DNA from: Chromatiaceae bacterium
Lineage (GTDB): Bacteria; Pseudomonadota; Gammaproteobacteria; Chromatiales; Chromatiaceae
Reading direction: 5' to 3'
NCBI GenBank assembly: GCA_020851955.1
Contig: JADZBU010000013.1
Coordinates: forward strand, 1-40,528
DNA length: 40,528 nt
In this document: positions 1 through 7,879 of the stretch, piece by piece
Layout of the letters: every line of letters starts with the position of its first letter
How positions within the stretch are numbered: the stretch's first letter is position 1
Made by a program: the position numbers and the translations under genes
The notes under the pieces: model-generated
The model's database searches: none
The model's input: only the letters and a program-made list of their open reading frames with translations
What the model was told of the DNA's origin: nothing

Positions 1-156
1 CTGCTGGAGGCCGAGGCGACCGGGCCCATCTTTATGGCCAAGGTCCCCCAGGGCGAGTACCTGGTGACCCTCGATTACGCCGGCCAACGGCATGAAAAGT
101 CCATGAAGGTTCCCGGTTCCGGCGCCGCCACCGCCTCCTTCCAGTGGACGCATTGA
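1..156 (+). CDS. C-terminal end of a small secreted/regulatory-like beta-sandwich protein (partial)
   Basis: The frame is open from the first base and stops at TGA 154-156, leaving 51 residues of a gene that begins outside the window. The visible segment contains VPQGEYLVTLDYAGQ followed by a short strand-rich end finishing in SFQWTH. The pattern (P-x-G-x-Y-x-V-x-x-x-Y-x-G, then an alternating hydrophobic tail) is that of carboxypeptidase-regulatory-like or transthyretin-like beta-sandwich domains, usually found in exported proteins. The N-terminus and any signal peptide are not visible, so location and function cannot be fixed. Codon use matches the neighbouring genes. Confidence 0.6.
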   Translation: MLEAEATGPIFMAKVPQGEYLVTLDYAGQRHEKSMKVPGSGAATASFQWTH

Positions 157-230
157 GGCACCCGCGGAGTTCCTCTTCACCCTATCTTCCAGAATTGGGC
201 CAACTGCGCTAAACGAAACGTCACCCTTCA

Positions 231-270
231 CCCCCTCTCCCCAACCCTCCCCCGCAAGGGGGGAGGGAGC
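231..270 (+). repeat. REP-like GC hairpin, left copy
   Basis: A 40-bp C-rich then G-rich unit that folds on itself: CCCTCCCCC pairs with GGGGGGAGGG around a GCAA loop. Its reverse complement recurs at 426-467 with a one- or two-base difference, so the two form a facing pair. Units of this look are common interspersed intergenic palindromes in high-GC proteobacteria. It lies in the 415-bp gap between the first partial gene and the convergently transcribed ybbP. Confidence 0.7.
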
Positions 271-325
271 AAGAGAATCAGTGGTTTGAGTTATCGAACC
301 CAACCCACGCCCCCGGGGGTCTGAA

Positions 326-364
326 GGGTTACAACGAAACGGCAGATCCTCCAGCTCCCTCCCC
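326..364 (+). repeat. Decayed direct-repeat segment inside the spacer
   Basis: The stretch beginning GGGTTACAACGAAA and running into CTCCAGCTCCCTCCCC is repeated in altered form from 398 (GGGTTACAACAAAA ... CTCCGGCTCCCTCCCC). The first copy then leads into a different small hairpin (GTCGC ... GCGAC, about 365-384) rather than the G-rich arm. The gap 157-571 therefore holds at least two generations of the same kind of repeat. I see no gene in it. Confidence 0.5.
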
Positions 365-425
365 GTCGCTCCAGGTAGCGCGACGCCCTCTTGTCACGGG
401 GTTACAACAAAAGACTGTTCCTCCG

Positions 426-467
426 GCTCCCTCCCCCCTTTGCGGGGGAGGGTTGGGGAGAGGGGGG
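426..467 (-). repeat. REP-like GC hairpin, right copy (inverted)
   Basis: Reverse complement of the unit at 231-270 with one extra A in the loop (TTTG on this strand). It is also self-complementary and sits about 105 bp before the end of ybbP. With the left copy it makes a BIME-like inverted pair with about 155 bp between the arms. Confidence 0.7.
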
Positions 468-571
468 TCCGCGGGGTTGCCATCCGGGTTCCACCTCCCA
501 CTCTTTACCAGTCGCGAATAGCACTCCCTGTAAACGCTAACCAGGGGTCCTCGACCCCAGTCTCTCCCCCC

Positions 572-3058
572 TCAGGCCGCCGCGCGGAGGGTCTTCAGGG
601 GCGGACGGATCAGCAGGGGGTAGGTCGCCAGGGTCCCCGCCAGGCCGATAAAAAGTCCCGAGCCCAGGACGCCGACGAGCCAGAGCCGGGGGTTGAAACT
701 GAACTCCAGGCCAAAGAGGTGCTCCGCCAGGAGCCAGCCGGTCACCTCGGCGAAGAGGGAGGCCAGGATGCCGGCCAGGATGCCGGAGGCCGTGAACTCC
801 ACGGCGAGACTGGTCAGCAGGGCCCTGCGACCGGCCCCCAGGGTGCGCAGGATGCCATGCTCGAGGCGGCGCTCCTCGAGGCTGGCCTGGATGCCGGCAA
901 ACATGACCAGAAGCCCGGCGGCCAGGGTGAAGAGGAAGACATACTCCACCGCCAAAACCCCGCGATCAACGACCAGGCGGACCTGATTGAGGATGGCATT
1001 CACGTCGAGCAGGGTGACACTCGGAAAGCGCCGCACCAACTCCGGGATCAGGGTCTCCTGCTCCTTGGACAGGTGGAAGCTGGTGATGAAGGTGGCGGCC
1101 TCGCCCCCCAGTAGGGCGGGGGACGAGACCACGAAGAAGTTGACGTTGAAGCTATCCCACTGGACCTTGCGCAGACTGGTGACCGGGGCGCTGAGTTCGC
1201 GGCCGGAGATGAGGAAGGTGATTTCGTCCCCCAGGCGGATGCCGAGGGTCTCGGCCAGCCCCGCCTCCACCGAAAACTGGGGCGGCGCCTCGGCACCCGC
1301 CCACCAGTCGCCGGCGATCACCTGGTTGTCGGACGGCAAGGCGAGGGTCTGGCTCAGGTTGAACTCCCGCGCCGCCAGTTGCTGGGCGCGGGGATTGGCA
1401 TAGGCGGAGGGCTCCACCCCGCGCCCCTGGATGGCCACCAGCCGGCCCCGGATCATGGGGTAAAGCGCCACCGGACCAATGCCCGCCTCGCCCAGAAAGT
1501 CCTTCAGGGGGCCCACGTCGTGGGGCTGGACGTTGATCAGAAAGTGATTGGGGGCCCCCGCCGGCAGCCGCTCCTGCCAGGCCCGCAGCAGATCGACCCG
1601 CACCACCGCCAGCAGGAGCAGGGCCAGGATGCCCAGACCCAGGCCGGTGATATGCAGGACGGCGCCGCCCGGGCGGCGGGTGAAACCCGCCAGACCCAGG
1701 CGCCAGACGCCCCGGGCGCGCCCGGCGAGTCCCGCCGCGAGCCGCACCAGGACCAGCACGCTCAGGGCCAGGCTGGCGACCGCTCCCACCACCCCCACCA
1801 GGAGCAGGCCCGCAAGCCGCGGATCACCGGCCTGCCAGAGGATGAGGAGGGCGATGGCCAGGACGGCGGCCCCCACGGCGAGCAGGGTCGAGCCCCGGGG
1901 CGGCCCCAGGTCGCGGCGCAAGGCCCGCAGCGGGGTGACCTGGGCCAGTTGCAGCAAGGGCGGCAGGGCAAAACCCAGGAGGGCGATCAGCCCCGTGGTG
2001 ATGCCGGCCAGGATGGGAGTCAGGGAGGGCGCCGGCAGATCGGCGGGGAACCAATCGGCGAGTACCGCCATCAGGCCGAGCTGGCCCAGCCACCCCAGCA
2101 GGCAGCCCGCCAGGCTGGCCAGGAGCCCGAACAAGACCAGCCGTAGCAAGAAGACCCGCCGCAGGAGGTGATGGGGCGCTCCGAGGCAGCGCAGGATGGC
2201 TACCGCGTCGATCTGACGCTCGACGAAGCGATGGCTGGCCAGGGCGATGGCGGCCCCGGCGACCAGGAGGGTGACCAGGGTCGCCAGATGCAGGAAGCGC
2301 CCGGCGCGCTCCACGGCGGAGGCGAATTCGGGCCGGGCGCTGGCGCTGTCCACCAGGCGCAACTGGGCCGGCAGGGGCTCGATATCGCGCCGGAAGCGCT
2401 CCACCGCCTCGGCGTCCCCGGCCACCAGCAAGCGATGCTCGGCGCGGCTGGCCTCGGAAATGAGGCCGGTGCCCGCCAGGTCGGCGAGGTTCATCATGAC
2501 CCGGGGGGCCAGGGCGAAGAGGGCGCCGCCGCGATCGGGCTCCTCCCCCAGGATGGCGCCCAGGGGCAGGCGACTGGCCCCCAGCCCGACCTCCGCACCC
2601 AATTCGGCATCCAGGAGCAGCAGGAGCCGGGATTCGACCCAGACCTGGCCCGGCGGCGGTCCCGCCGTGACAGCCTGCTCCGGGGCGTCGAAGCCATCGC
2701 GCACCTTGAGCCGCCCGCGCAAGGGGTAGGCGGCGTCCACCGCCTTGACCTCCACGAGTTGCGGCCCCCGGTCACCCATGACGATGCTGCGAAAGGCGAC
2801 AATCCGGGCCGTGGCGAGGCCCAGGGCCTCCGCCCGCGCCTGATAAGTGGCCGGCAGGGGGGTGGATGACTCCAGGAGGAGATCGGCGGCGATGAGATCG
2901 CCGCCCTGGCGGGCCATGGCCTGGGCGACCCGGTCCGTGAAGAAGCCCACGGCGGTGATGGCGGCGACCGTCAGGATCAGGGCCGCGCCGAGCAGATGCA
3001 ATTCGCCGCTGCGCCCATCCTGGCGAAGTAATCGCAGGGCAATGCGCCAGGTCTTCAT
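572..3058 (-). CDS. ybbP: YbbP-like FtsX-family ABC transporter permease
   Basis: An 828-residue inner-membrane protein. It begins MKTWRIALRLLRQDGRSGEL with a first membrane segment at about residues 20-42. A large extracytoplasmic domain follows (about 45-250), then a three-helix FtsX block (about 255-375), further helices (about 390-490), a second soluble domain and a terminal FtsX block (about 690-820). This is the duplicated FtsX layout of E. coli YbbP (about 804 residues). Its ATG overlaps the stop of ybbA (ATGA at 3055-3058), so the two are translationally coupled and form a type VII-like, probably non-transporting, ABC complex. Known relatives act at the cell envelope and have been linked to export of lipid-like or lysophospholipid products; the substrate is not evident here. 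Family assignment is firm. Confidence 0.9.
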   Translation of the reverse strand: MKTWRIALRLLRQDGRSGELHLLGAALILTVAAITAVGFFTDRVAQAMARQGGDLIAADLLLESSTPLPATYQARAEALGLATARIVAFRSIVMGDRGPQLVEVKAVDAAYPLRGRLKVRDGFDAPEQAVTAGPPPGQVWVESRLLLLLDAELGAEVGLGASRLPLGAILGEEPDRGGALFALAPRVMMNLADLAGTGLISEASRAEHRLLVAGDAEAVERFRRDIEPLPAQLRLVDSASARPEFASAVERAGRFLHLATLVTLLVAGAAIALASHRFVERQIDAVAILRCLGAPHHLLRRVFLLRLVLFGLLASLAGCLLGWLGQLGLMAVLADWFPADLPAPSLTPILAGITTGLIALLGFALPPLLQLAQVTPLRALRRDLGPPRGSTLLAVGAAVLAIALLILWQAGDPRLAGLLLVGVVGAVASLALSVLVLVRLAAGLAGRARGVWRLGLAGFTRRPGGAVLHITGLGLGILALLLLAVVRVDLLRAWQERLPAGAPNHFLINVQPHDVGPLKDFLGEAGIGPVALYPMIRGRLVAIQGRGVEPSAYANPRAQQLAAREFNLSQTLALPSDNQVIAGDWWAGAEAPPQFSVEAGLAETLGIRLGDEITFLISGRELSAPVTSLRKVQWDSFNVNFFVVSSPALLGGEAATFITSFHLSKEQETLIPELVRRFPSVTLLDVNAILNQVRLVVDRGVLAVEYVFLFTLAAGLLVMFAGIQASLEERRLEHGILRTLGAGRRALLTSLAVEFTASGILAGILASLFAEVTGWLLAEHLFGLEFSFNPRLWLVGVLGSGLFIGLAGTLATYPLLIRPPLKTLRAAA

Positions 3059-3744
3059 GGGCTGGGCTCCAGGTGGCCCGCCGTCATGCGCAAACGGCGG
3101 TCGCAGAGGGCGGCGAGCCGGGGGTCGTGGGTGACCAGCACCAGGGCGGCGCCGGCCTGGCGGCGCAGGTCGAGCAGCAGATCAATGATCTGGTCGCCGG
3201 TGGCCTGATCCAGGTTGCCGGTGGGTTCGTCGGCGAAGAGCACTTGGGGGCGGGGGGCATAGGCGCGGGCGATGGCGACGCGTTGCTGTTCCCCGCCCGA
3301 GAGTTGCCGGGGGTAATGGCGGGCGCGGGGGGAGAGGCCGACCCGCTCCAGAGCCTGGTCGGCGCGGCGGGAGGCATCCGCCGTCCCGGTCAACTCCAGG
3401 GGCAGCAAGACGTTTTCGCGCGCGGTGAGGGTCGGCAGGAGCTGAAAGTTCTGGAAGACGAAGCCGACCCGGCCACCGCGCAGGGCGGCGCGGCCATCCT
3501 CGTCGAGCTGGTCCAGGGACTGGCCACAGAGCCAGACGGAACCGGCGGAGGCATTGTCGAGACCGGCCAGGAGCCCCAGCAGGGTGGACTTGCCGGACCC
3601 CGAGGCGCCGAGGATGGCCACCGCCTCCCCGGCCTGGATGTCCAGGTCGAGCCCTTCCAGGATGGTCAAGGCGCCGGCTGGGCCTGTAACATGTTTGGCC
3701 AATCCCACCGCCCTGGAGACGGCCACCGCCGCGGCTGCTGACAT
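3055..3744 (-). CDS. ybbA: YbbA-like ABC transporter ATP-binding protein
   Basis: A 229-residue ATPase partner of YbbP. Visible motifs: Walker A GASGSGKST (about 46-54), Q-loop FVFQNFQLLPT, signature LSGGEQQRVAIARA, Walker B VLFADEPTGNLD and the H-loop VTHD. This is the LolD/MacB-type subfamily. The frame stays open upstream to 3831, but the ATG at 3742-3744 is chosen because a purine-rich AGAGGG lies just before it on this strand and because family members start about here. That ATG interlocks with the ATG of tesA on the other strand (shared CATG at 3742-3745), so each ribosome site lies inside the other gene. E. coli has the same divergent tesA/ybbA arrangement. Confidence 0.92.
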   Translation of the reverse strand: MSAAAAVAVSRAVGLAKHVTGPAGALTILEGLDLDIQAGEAVAILGASGSGKSTLLGLLAGLDNASAGSVWLCGQSLDQLDEDGRAALRGGRVGFVFQNFQLLPTLTARENVLLPLELTGTADASRRADQALERVGLSPRARHYPRQLSGGEQQRVAIARAYAPRPQVLFADEPTGNLDQATGDQIIDLLLDLRRQAGAALVLVTHDPRLAALCDRRLRMTAGHLEPSP

Positions 3745-4384
3745 GATCCCTCTACTCCTGCTGATTGGTTTGTGGTTGCCCGCCCTGGCCCTGGGCGAGG
3801 AGCCGGTCCCCGCGCCGCCGGCTCCGGTCATCCTGGTGCTCGGCGATAGCCTGAGCGCCGGTTATGGCCTGGACCCGCGGCAAGGTTGGGTGTGGCTCCT
3901 GGAGGAGCGCCTCCGGGAGTTGGGCCTGCCCCACCGCGTCGTCAACGCCAGCATCTCCGGGGAGACCACCGCCGGGGGACGGACCCGACTCCCGGCCCTC
4001 CTGGTCCAGCACCAGCCTACCCTGCTGGTGATCGAACTGGGGGCCAACGATGGGCTGCGTGGCCTGGGGTTCGGGGTCATCCGGGAGAACCTGACGGCGC
4101 TCGTCCGGAGTGGGCGGGACAGTGGCGCCCAGGTGCTGCTGAGTGCCATCCGCCTGCCGCCCAACTACGGTGCGGCCTACAACGACGTCTTTCAAGCCAT
4201 GTTCCAGGAGGTCGCCCTGGCCGAGGGGGTGCCCCTGGTGCCGGATTTCCTCGCCGGCATCGCCGAGGATCGCAACCTGATGCAGGCCGATGGTCTGCAT
4301 CCCACCGCCCAGGCGCAACCCCGGATCCTTGCCAATGTCTGGCCGCTGCTGGAACCCCTGCTGACCCCAGAGGGGACCGAGTAA
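3743..4384 (+). CDS. tesA: TesA-like periplasmic GDSL arylesterase/thioesterase/lysophospholipase
   Basis: A 213-residue SGNH hydrolase. A signal peptide (MIPLLLLIGLWLPALALG) precedes the mature enzyme. Block I is VLGDSLSAGYGL, with the nucleophile serine at about residue 36. Block II glycine lies in ISGETTAGG, block III is ELGANDGLRG (the Asn of the oxyanion hole), and block V DGLHPTAQ carries the catalytic Asp and His. Length matches E. coli TesA (208). The family hydrolyses acyl-CoA thioesters, aryl esters and lysophospholipids in the periplasm. No good Shine-Dalgarno is visible before the ATG, which overlaps the ybbA start codon by two bases. The frame is open further upstream, but only inside antisense ybbA sequence. 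Confidence 0.92.
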   Translation: MIPLLLLIGLWLPALALGEEPVPAPPAPVILVLGDSLSAGYGLDPRQGWVWLLEERLRELGLPHRVVNASISGETTAGGRTRLPALLVQHQPTLLVIELGANDGLRGLGFGVIRENLTALVRSGRDSGAQVLLSAIRLPPNYGAAYNDVFQAMFQEVALAEGVPLVPDFLAGIAEDRNLMQADGLHPTAQAQPRILANVWPLLEPLLTPEGTE

Positions 4385-4489
4385 GCGTGGGGAGTGGTTT
4401 CCCGGGGCCTGGGTGCGGGGAGGGGCGCGTCGCTGGCGGGTGGCGACGACGCAAGGGGGCTACTTGAACAGGGCCCATCGACCCGATCC

Positions 4490-4500
4490 GACCTAGCCGC
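4490..4500 (+). repeat. 11-bp direct repeat, left of toxin-antitoxin module
   Basis: GACCTAGCCGC here recurs in the same orientation at 5236-5246. The two copies bracket the toxin and antitoxin genes. They could be a duplicated target site, operator elements or chance. Confidence 0.35.
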
Positions 4501-4603
4501 GATTGAGAACGGACAGCAGGGGGTCCTGGGGCGACTGGGCCAGGAAGTAGGGGCGAGTGGCCGTCTCGCCAAGCCGCGGGTTGAGGTGGCAGGTCTGCCT
4601 GCT

Positions 4604-4900
4604 TCAGACGTACCGGTGAGGCTCCATCCGCCCGTGCAAGACACGCACGATCTCGATCAAGCGGGGCGCATCGCCTTGAATTCGAAAGTAGATCACATGG
4701 CTATGCTGCTGGTAACTGTACAGCTCGTCGGCGATGTCCGGCCGTGCCCTCCACAGCGAAGGGTTGTCGCATAGCCAGTCGAAACGGCTGACCAATGCAT
4801 CGAGGTATCGATCGGCCTGATCGAGATTCCATCGTTCGGCGGAGTAAACCCAGATCTCCGCAAGATCCAATTCCGCCCTGGACGAGAGCCGATAGGTCAC
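4604..4900 (-). CDS. RelE/ParE-family toxin
   Basis: A 98-residue protein with the compact ParE/RelE pattern. An N-terminal helix (LSSRAELDLAEIWVYSAERW) is followed by a helix containing DRYLDAL, a central beta sheet (RPDIADELYSYQQHSHVIYF) and the closing IVRVLHGRMEPHRYV. The paired R-V-L-H-x-R-M near the end is typical of ParE-like members, which poison DNA gyrase; ribosome-dependent mRNA cleavage is the RelE alternative. The start is GTG (4898-4900) inside a GTGA overlap with the antitoxin stop, as expected for a coupled pair. The same frame stays open for 36 codons after the TGA stop (to 4493). Confidence 0.88.
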   Translation of the reverse strand: MTYRLSSRAELDLAEIWVYSAERWNLDQADRYLDALVSRFDWLCDNPSLWRARPDIADELYSYQQHSHVIYFRIQGDAPRLIEIVRVLHGRMEPHRYV

Positions 4901-5187
4901 TTCTTGGCGAGTCGCTCGCGGCCAGTGGCCTTGATCCGTGCGGCGAGCCGCGGTAAATCCTCAACCTCATAATCGGTGCATGCGCCACGCTCGAGTTCCG
5001 CGAGCCCCAGGTTGACCGCCGCGCGGAGTTGCTGGAGCTTGATGTCGTTCAAGGCGGCGCACTCATCCTTGGAGACCTCGACAGCGTCGGCGCGACCGTG
5101 GCGCTCGATGACCAGGGGCTCGCGCCAGGCCGCATCCAAGGGTTGACCGAAGCGGTCCTTGGGGTCGTGGGTGGAAACATTGTGCAT
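4897..5187 (-). CDS. Type II antitoxin, Phd/ParD-like
   Basis: A 96-residue protein just upstream of, and overlapping, the toxin gene (GTGA). The segment REPLVIERHGRADAVEVSKD resembles the strand-turn-strand of Phd/YefM-type DNA-binding antitoxins (P-x-x-I-x-x-x-G-x-x-x-x-V). It is followed by a helical, charged C-terminal half ending RLAARIKATGRERLAKK that would wrap the toxin. Antitoxin first with an overlapping toxin is the standard type II order, and such pairs repress their own promoter; I could not define the operator. The exact antitoxin family is less certain than its role. Confidence 0.78.
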   Translation of the reverse strand: MHNVSTHDPKDRFGQPLDAAWREPLVIERHGRADAVEVSKDECAALNDIKLQQLRAAVNLGLAELERGACTDYEVEDLPRLAARIKATGRERLAKK

Positions 5188-5235
5188 GAGGGTTCCAGAT
5201 AGCTTGGTCTCGCCTTTTGAAATTAGTCCAATCTA

Positions 5236-5246
5236 GACCTAGCCGC
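5236..5246 (+). repeat. 11-bp direct repeat, right of toxin-antitoxin module
   Basis: Second copy of GACCTAGCCGC (first at 4490-4500), 49 bp upstream of the antitoxin ATG, where its promoter or operator would be expected. Confidence 0.35.
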
Positions 5247-5340
5247 AAGCAGAAGCCAGGGCCGGGGTCACGAGGGGGCCGGGACTGGCCGCAAGATCCG
5301 AAAAGCCGGACAATGACCGTCGCCCCGCACAGTCGTCGAG

Positions 5341-7806
5341 ATGGAAATGTCCAATCCTCATTTACAGTTGGCGCAGGCGCTCATCCGCGGTACCGACCTC
5401 AGCGTCTTTCTGACCGGCAAGGCCGGGACCGGCAAGACCACCTTCCTGCACTCACTCAAAGCGGACCTGCCCAAGCGCACCATCGTCACCGCCCCAACCG
5501 GGGTAGCCGCGATCAATGCCGGCGGCGTTACCCTGCACTCCTTCTTCCAGCTCCCCTTCGGGCCCTTCGTGCCCGGCGGTGAGGTGGAGCGCCAGGCGGC
5601 GGACCAGCGCCTCGGCCGGCGGAAGCGCGAGATCATCCAGGGCCTGGACCTGCTGGTCATCGACGAGATCAGCATGGTCCGCTGCGACCTGCTCGATGCG
5701 GTCGACTTCGTGCTGCGCCGGGAACGCCGCTCCGACCGGCCGTTCGGTGGCGTTCAACTGCTGATGATCGGGGATCTGCATCAGCTCGCGCCCGTGGTGC
5801 CCGGGCCGGACTGGGCCATCCTCCGGGATTTCTACGAGTCCGCGTATTTCTTCGGCAGCCGCGCGTTCCAGGCGACCGAGGTGGTGCCCGTCGCGCTCGA
5901 GCACATCTACCGCCAGTCCGACGCGGACTTCATCGAGTTGCTCAATCGGGTGCGCGACAGTCGGCTGGACGACGCGACACTGGAGCGATTGAATTCCCGG
6001 TATCAGCCCGGGTTCCAGCCCGGCGAGTCGGACGGCTATATCACCTTGACGACGCACAACCTGGGCGCCGATCGCATCAATGAGACGCGCCTCAACGCGC
6101 TCGGCACCAAGGCAATCACCTTCGCCGCGACGATCCAGGGCGACTACCCGGCGCACAGCTACCCGACCGCCGAGAAGCTTACCTTAAAGCACGGCGCCCA
6201 GGTCATGTTCGTGCGCAACGACAACGCACCAGTGAAGCGCTATTTCAACGGCAAGATCGGGACCATCGAGCACCTCGGGCGCGAGGGTATCGCCGTGCGC
6301 TGCCCCGGCGACGAGGACACGATCGAGGTCGAGCCGGTCACCTGGGAGAACATCCAATACAGCCTCGACCCAGAGACCAAGGCAATCTCCGAGGAAGTCG
6401 TCGGCCGCTTCACCCACTACCCGTTGCGCCTGGCCTGGGCGATTACCATCCACAAGAGCCAGGGGCTGACCTTCGAGCGGGCCATTGTCGATGCCGGAGC
6501 GGCCTTCTCGCCCGGGCAGGTCTATGTCGCCTTGAGCCGCTGCAAGACCTTCGAGGGGCTGGTGCTCGGCACCCCCATCCCACGCCGGGCGGTCATGACC
6601 GATCGGGTGGTAGCGGACTATGTCACCGAGGCCACTCGCCACCCGCCGACCCAGGACCGGATCGATCGCGCACGCATCGCCTACCAGCAGCGGCTCCTCC
6701 AGGAATGCTGGGATTTCGACACCCTCGGCACCCGGTTGCGTCAGCTGATCGGCCTGCTGCGCGAGAACCGGCGGGTGATCGACGCGAACGGTGCAGACAC
6801 CATCGACGCCCTGGAACGACAGACCTTTGATGCGGTGGTCACCATCGCCGCCAAGTTCCGGGACCAACTCCACGCACTGTTCCGGGAGGACCAGACCCCG
6901 GAGGACGACCCGCGCGTGCAGGGACGCCTGCGCAAGGCATCCGTCTATTTCGAGGAGCAGCTCCAGCAGGGCGTGCGTCCGTGGCTCGCCGCCTTCTCCT
7001 TCGGGACCGACAACAAGGCGCTGGGCAAGCAAGTCGGCCAGGCCGTCGCTGAGTTGCGCATGGAGTTGGCGGTCAAGACCGCCGGTATCGAGAGCTGCCG
7101 GGAGGGGTTCGCGACGGCCGCCCTTCTGGGCGCGCTGGCCAAGGCGCGGATCGACACCGAGCCCGAAGGGTCGCCGACTGGGCCGGGGCCCGATCCGCGC
7201 CCCAACGAGGCCGAGAGCCCCGGATTGCTGGGGGCCCTGCGGCGTTGGCGTGACCAGCAGGCGCGGGAGGAAGAGCGCGTGGGCGTCACGCGCTACCGCA
7301 TCCTGACCCGCGCCGTCCTGAAACAAATTGCCAACACCCTGCCCCAGGACCCGGCGGCGCTGGCCACCGTCAAAGGTATCGGCAAGCACACCGTCGCGCG
7401 CTACGGCCGGGAGATACTTGACCTCGTCGCTGACTGGTGTCGCCGCCAAGGCCTCGACACCGCGGCCGTCCCTCCCCCCGATCAGCCGGGCCAGACCGAG
7501 GCCGATCTGTCGGAAGGCAGTACCCGACTGATCAGCTATCGCCTGTACCAGGAGGGCTTGAGCATCGAAGAGATCGCCAGCCGCCGGTCGCTCAAACCGA
7601 CCACCATCGAGGGCCATCTGGCCCACTACATCCGCTGCGGCAAGCTCGCTGTCACGGATTTCATCGATGAAGAGAGGATTGCGCGGATCAGCGCCGTGCT
7701 TGAGCAGACCGGGCCGGATGCGCTCGGGTTGGCCAAACAGACCCTCGGCGATGACTGTTCCTACGGCGAGATCAAGTTGGTCCAGGCCCATCTGGCGCGG
7801 AAATGA
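5341..7806 (+). CDS. PIF1/RecD-like SF1B helicase with HRDC and RecQ-type helix-turn-helix tail
   Basis: An 821-residue protein. Walker A GKAGTGKTTF lies at about residues 26-35 and Walker B LLVIDEISMV at about 102-111. The late helicase motifs HKSQGLTFERAIVDAG and GQVYVALSRC lie near 375-400; this order is that of PIF1/RecD2 5'-3' DNA helicases. After a linker (about 420-640) comes an HRDC-like region (RYRILTRAVLKQIANTLP ... VKGIGKHTVARYGREIL, about 650-700). A C-terminal HTH_40-like region (SYRLYQEGLSIEEIASRR ... TIEGHLAHYIRCGKL) occupies about 725-821. HRDC plus HTH_40 is the tail normally seen on RecQ, here attached to an SF1B motor. It starts at ATG 5341 or 5347, both with weak ribosome sites. 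It is a lone gene between the toxin-antitoxin pair and convergent corA. DNA unwinding in repair or recombination is inferred. Confidence 0.85.
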   Translation: MEMSNPHLQLAQALIRGTDLSVFLTGKAGTGKTTFLHSLKADLPKRTIVTAPTGVAAINAGGVTLHSFFQLPFGPFVPGGEVERQAADQRLGRRKREIIQGLDLLVIDEISMVRCDLLDAVDFVLRRERRSDRPFGGVQLLMIGDLHQLAPVVPGPDWAILRDFYESAYFFGSRAFQATEVVPVALEHIYRQSDADFIELLNRVRDSRLDDATLERLNSRYQPGFQPGESDGYITLTTHNLGADRINETRLNALGTKAITFAATIQGDYPAHSYPTAEKLTLKHGAQVMFVRNDNAPVKRYFNGKIGTIEHLGREGIAVRCPGDEDTIEVEPVTWENIQYSLDPETKAISEEVVGRFTHYPLRLAWAITIHKSQGLTFERAIVDAGAAFSPGQVYVALSRCKTFEGLVLGTPIPRRAVMTDRVVADYVTEATRHPPTQDRIDRARIAYQQRLLQECWDFDTLGTRLRQLIGLLRENRRVIDANGADTIDALERQTFDAVVTIAAKFRDQLHALFREDQTPEDDPRVQGRLRKASVYFEEQLQQGVRPWLAAFSFGTDNKALGKQVGQAVAELRMELAVKTAGIESCREGFATAALLGALAKARIDTEPEGSPTGPGPDPRPNEAESPGLLGALRRWRDQQAREEERVGVTRYRILTRAVLKQIANTLPQDPAALATVKGIGKHTVARYGREILDLVADWCRRQGLDTAAVPPPDQPGQTEADLSEGSTRLISYRLYQEGLSIEEIASRRSLKPTTIEGHLAHYIRCGKLAVTDFIDEERIARISAVLEQTGPDALGLAKQTLGDDCSYGEIKLVQAHLARK

Positions 7807-7879
7807 TGACCGTGCAGCGGACGGACACTCAGGTGATTTCCGCGGAACCTCATACCGAAAAAATCAGGTCCCTCCCGGG

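Noticed and set aside
157-571. CRISPR-like array suggested by repeated GC blocks
   Set aside because: Repeats are few, inverted, unequal in length and self-complementary; spacing is irregular and there are no cas genes.
6184-7791. 535-codon open frame antisense to the helicase gene
   Set aside because: Shadow of the third-position GC bias of the helicase; no ribosome site and no recognisable domains.
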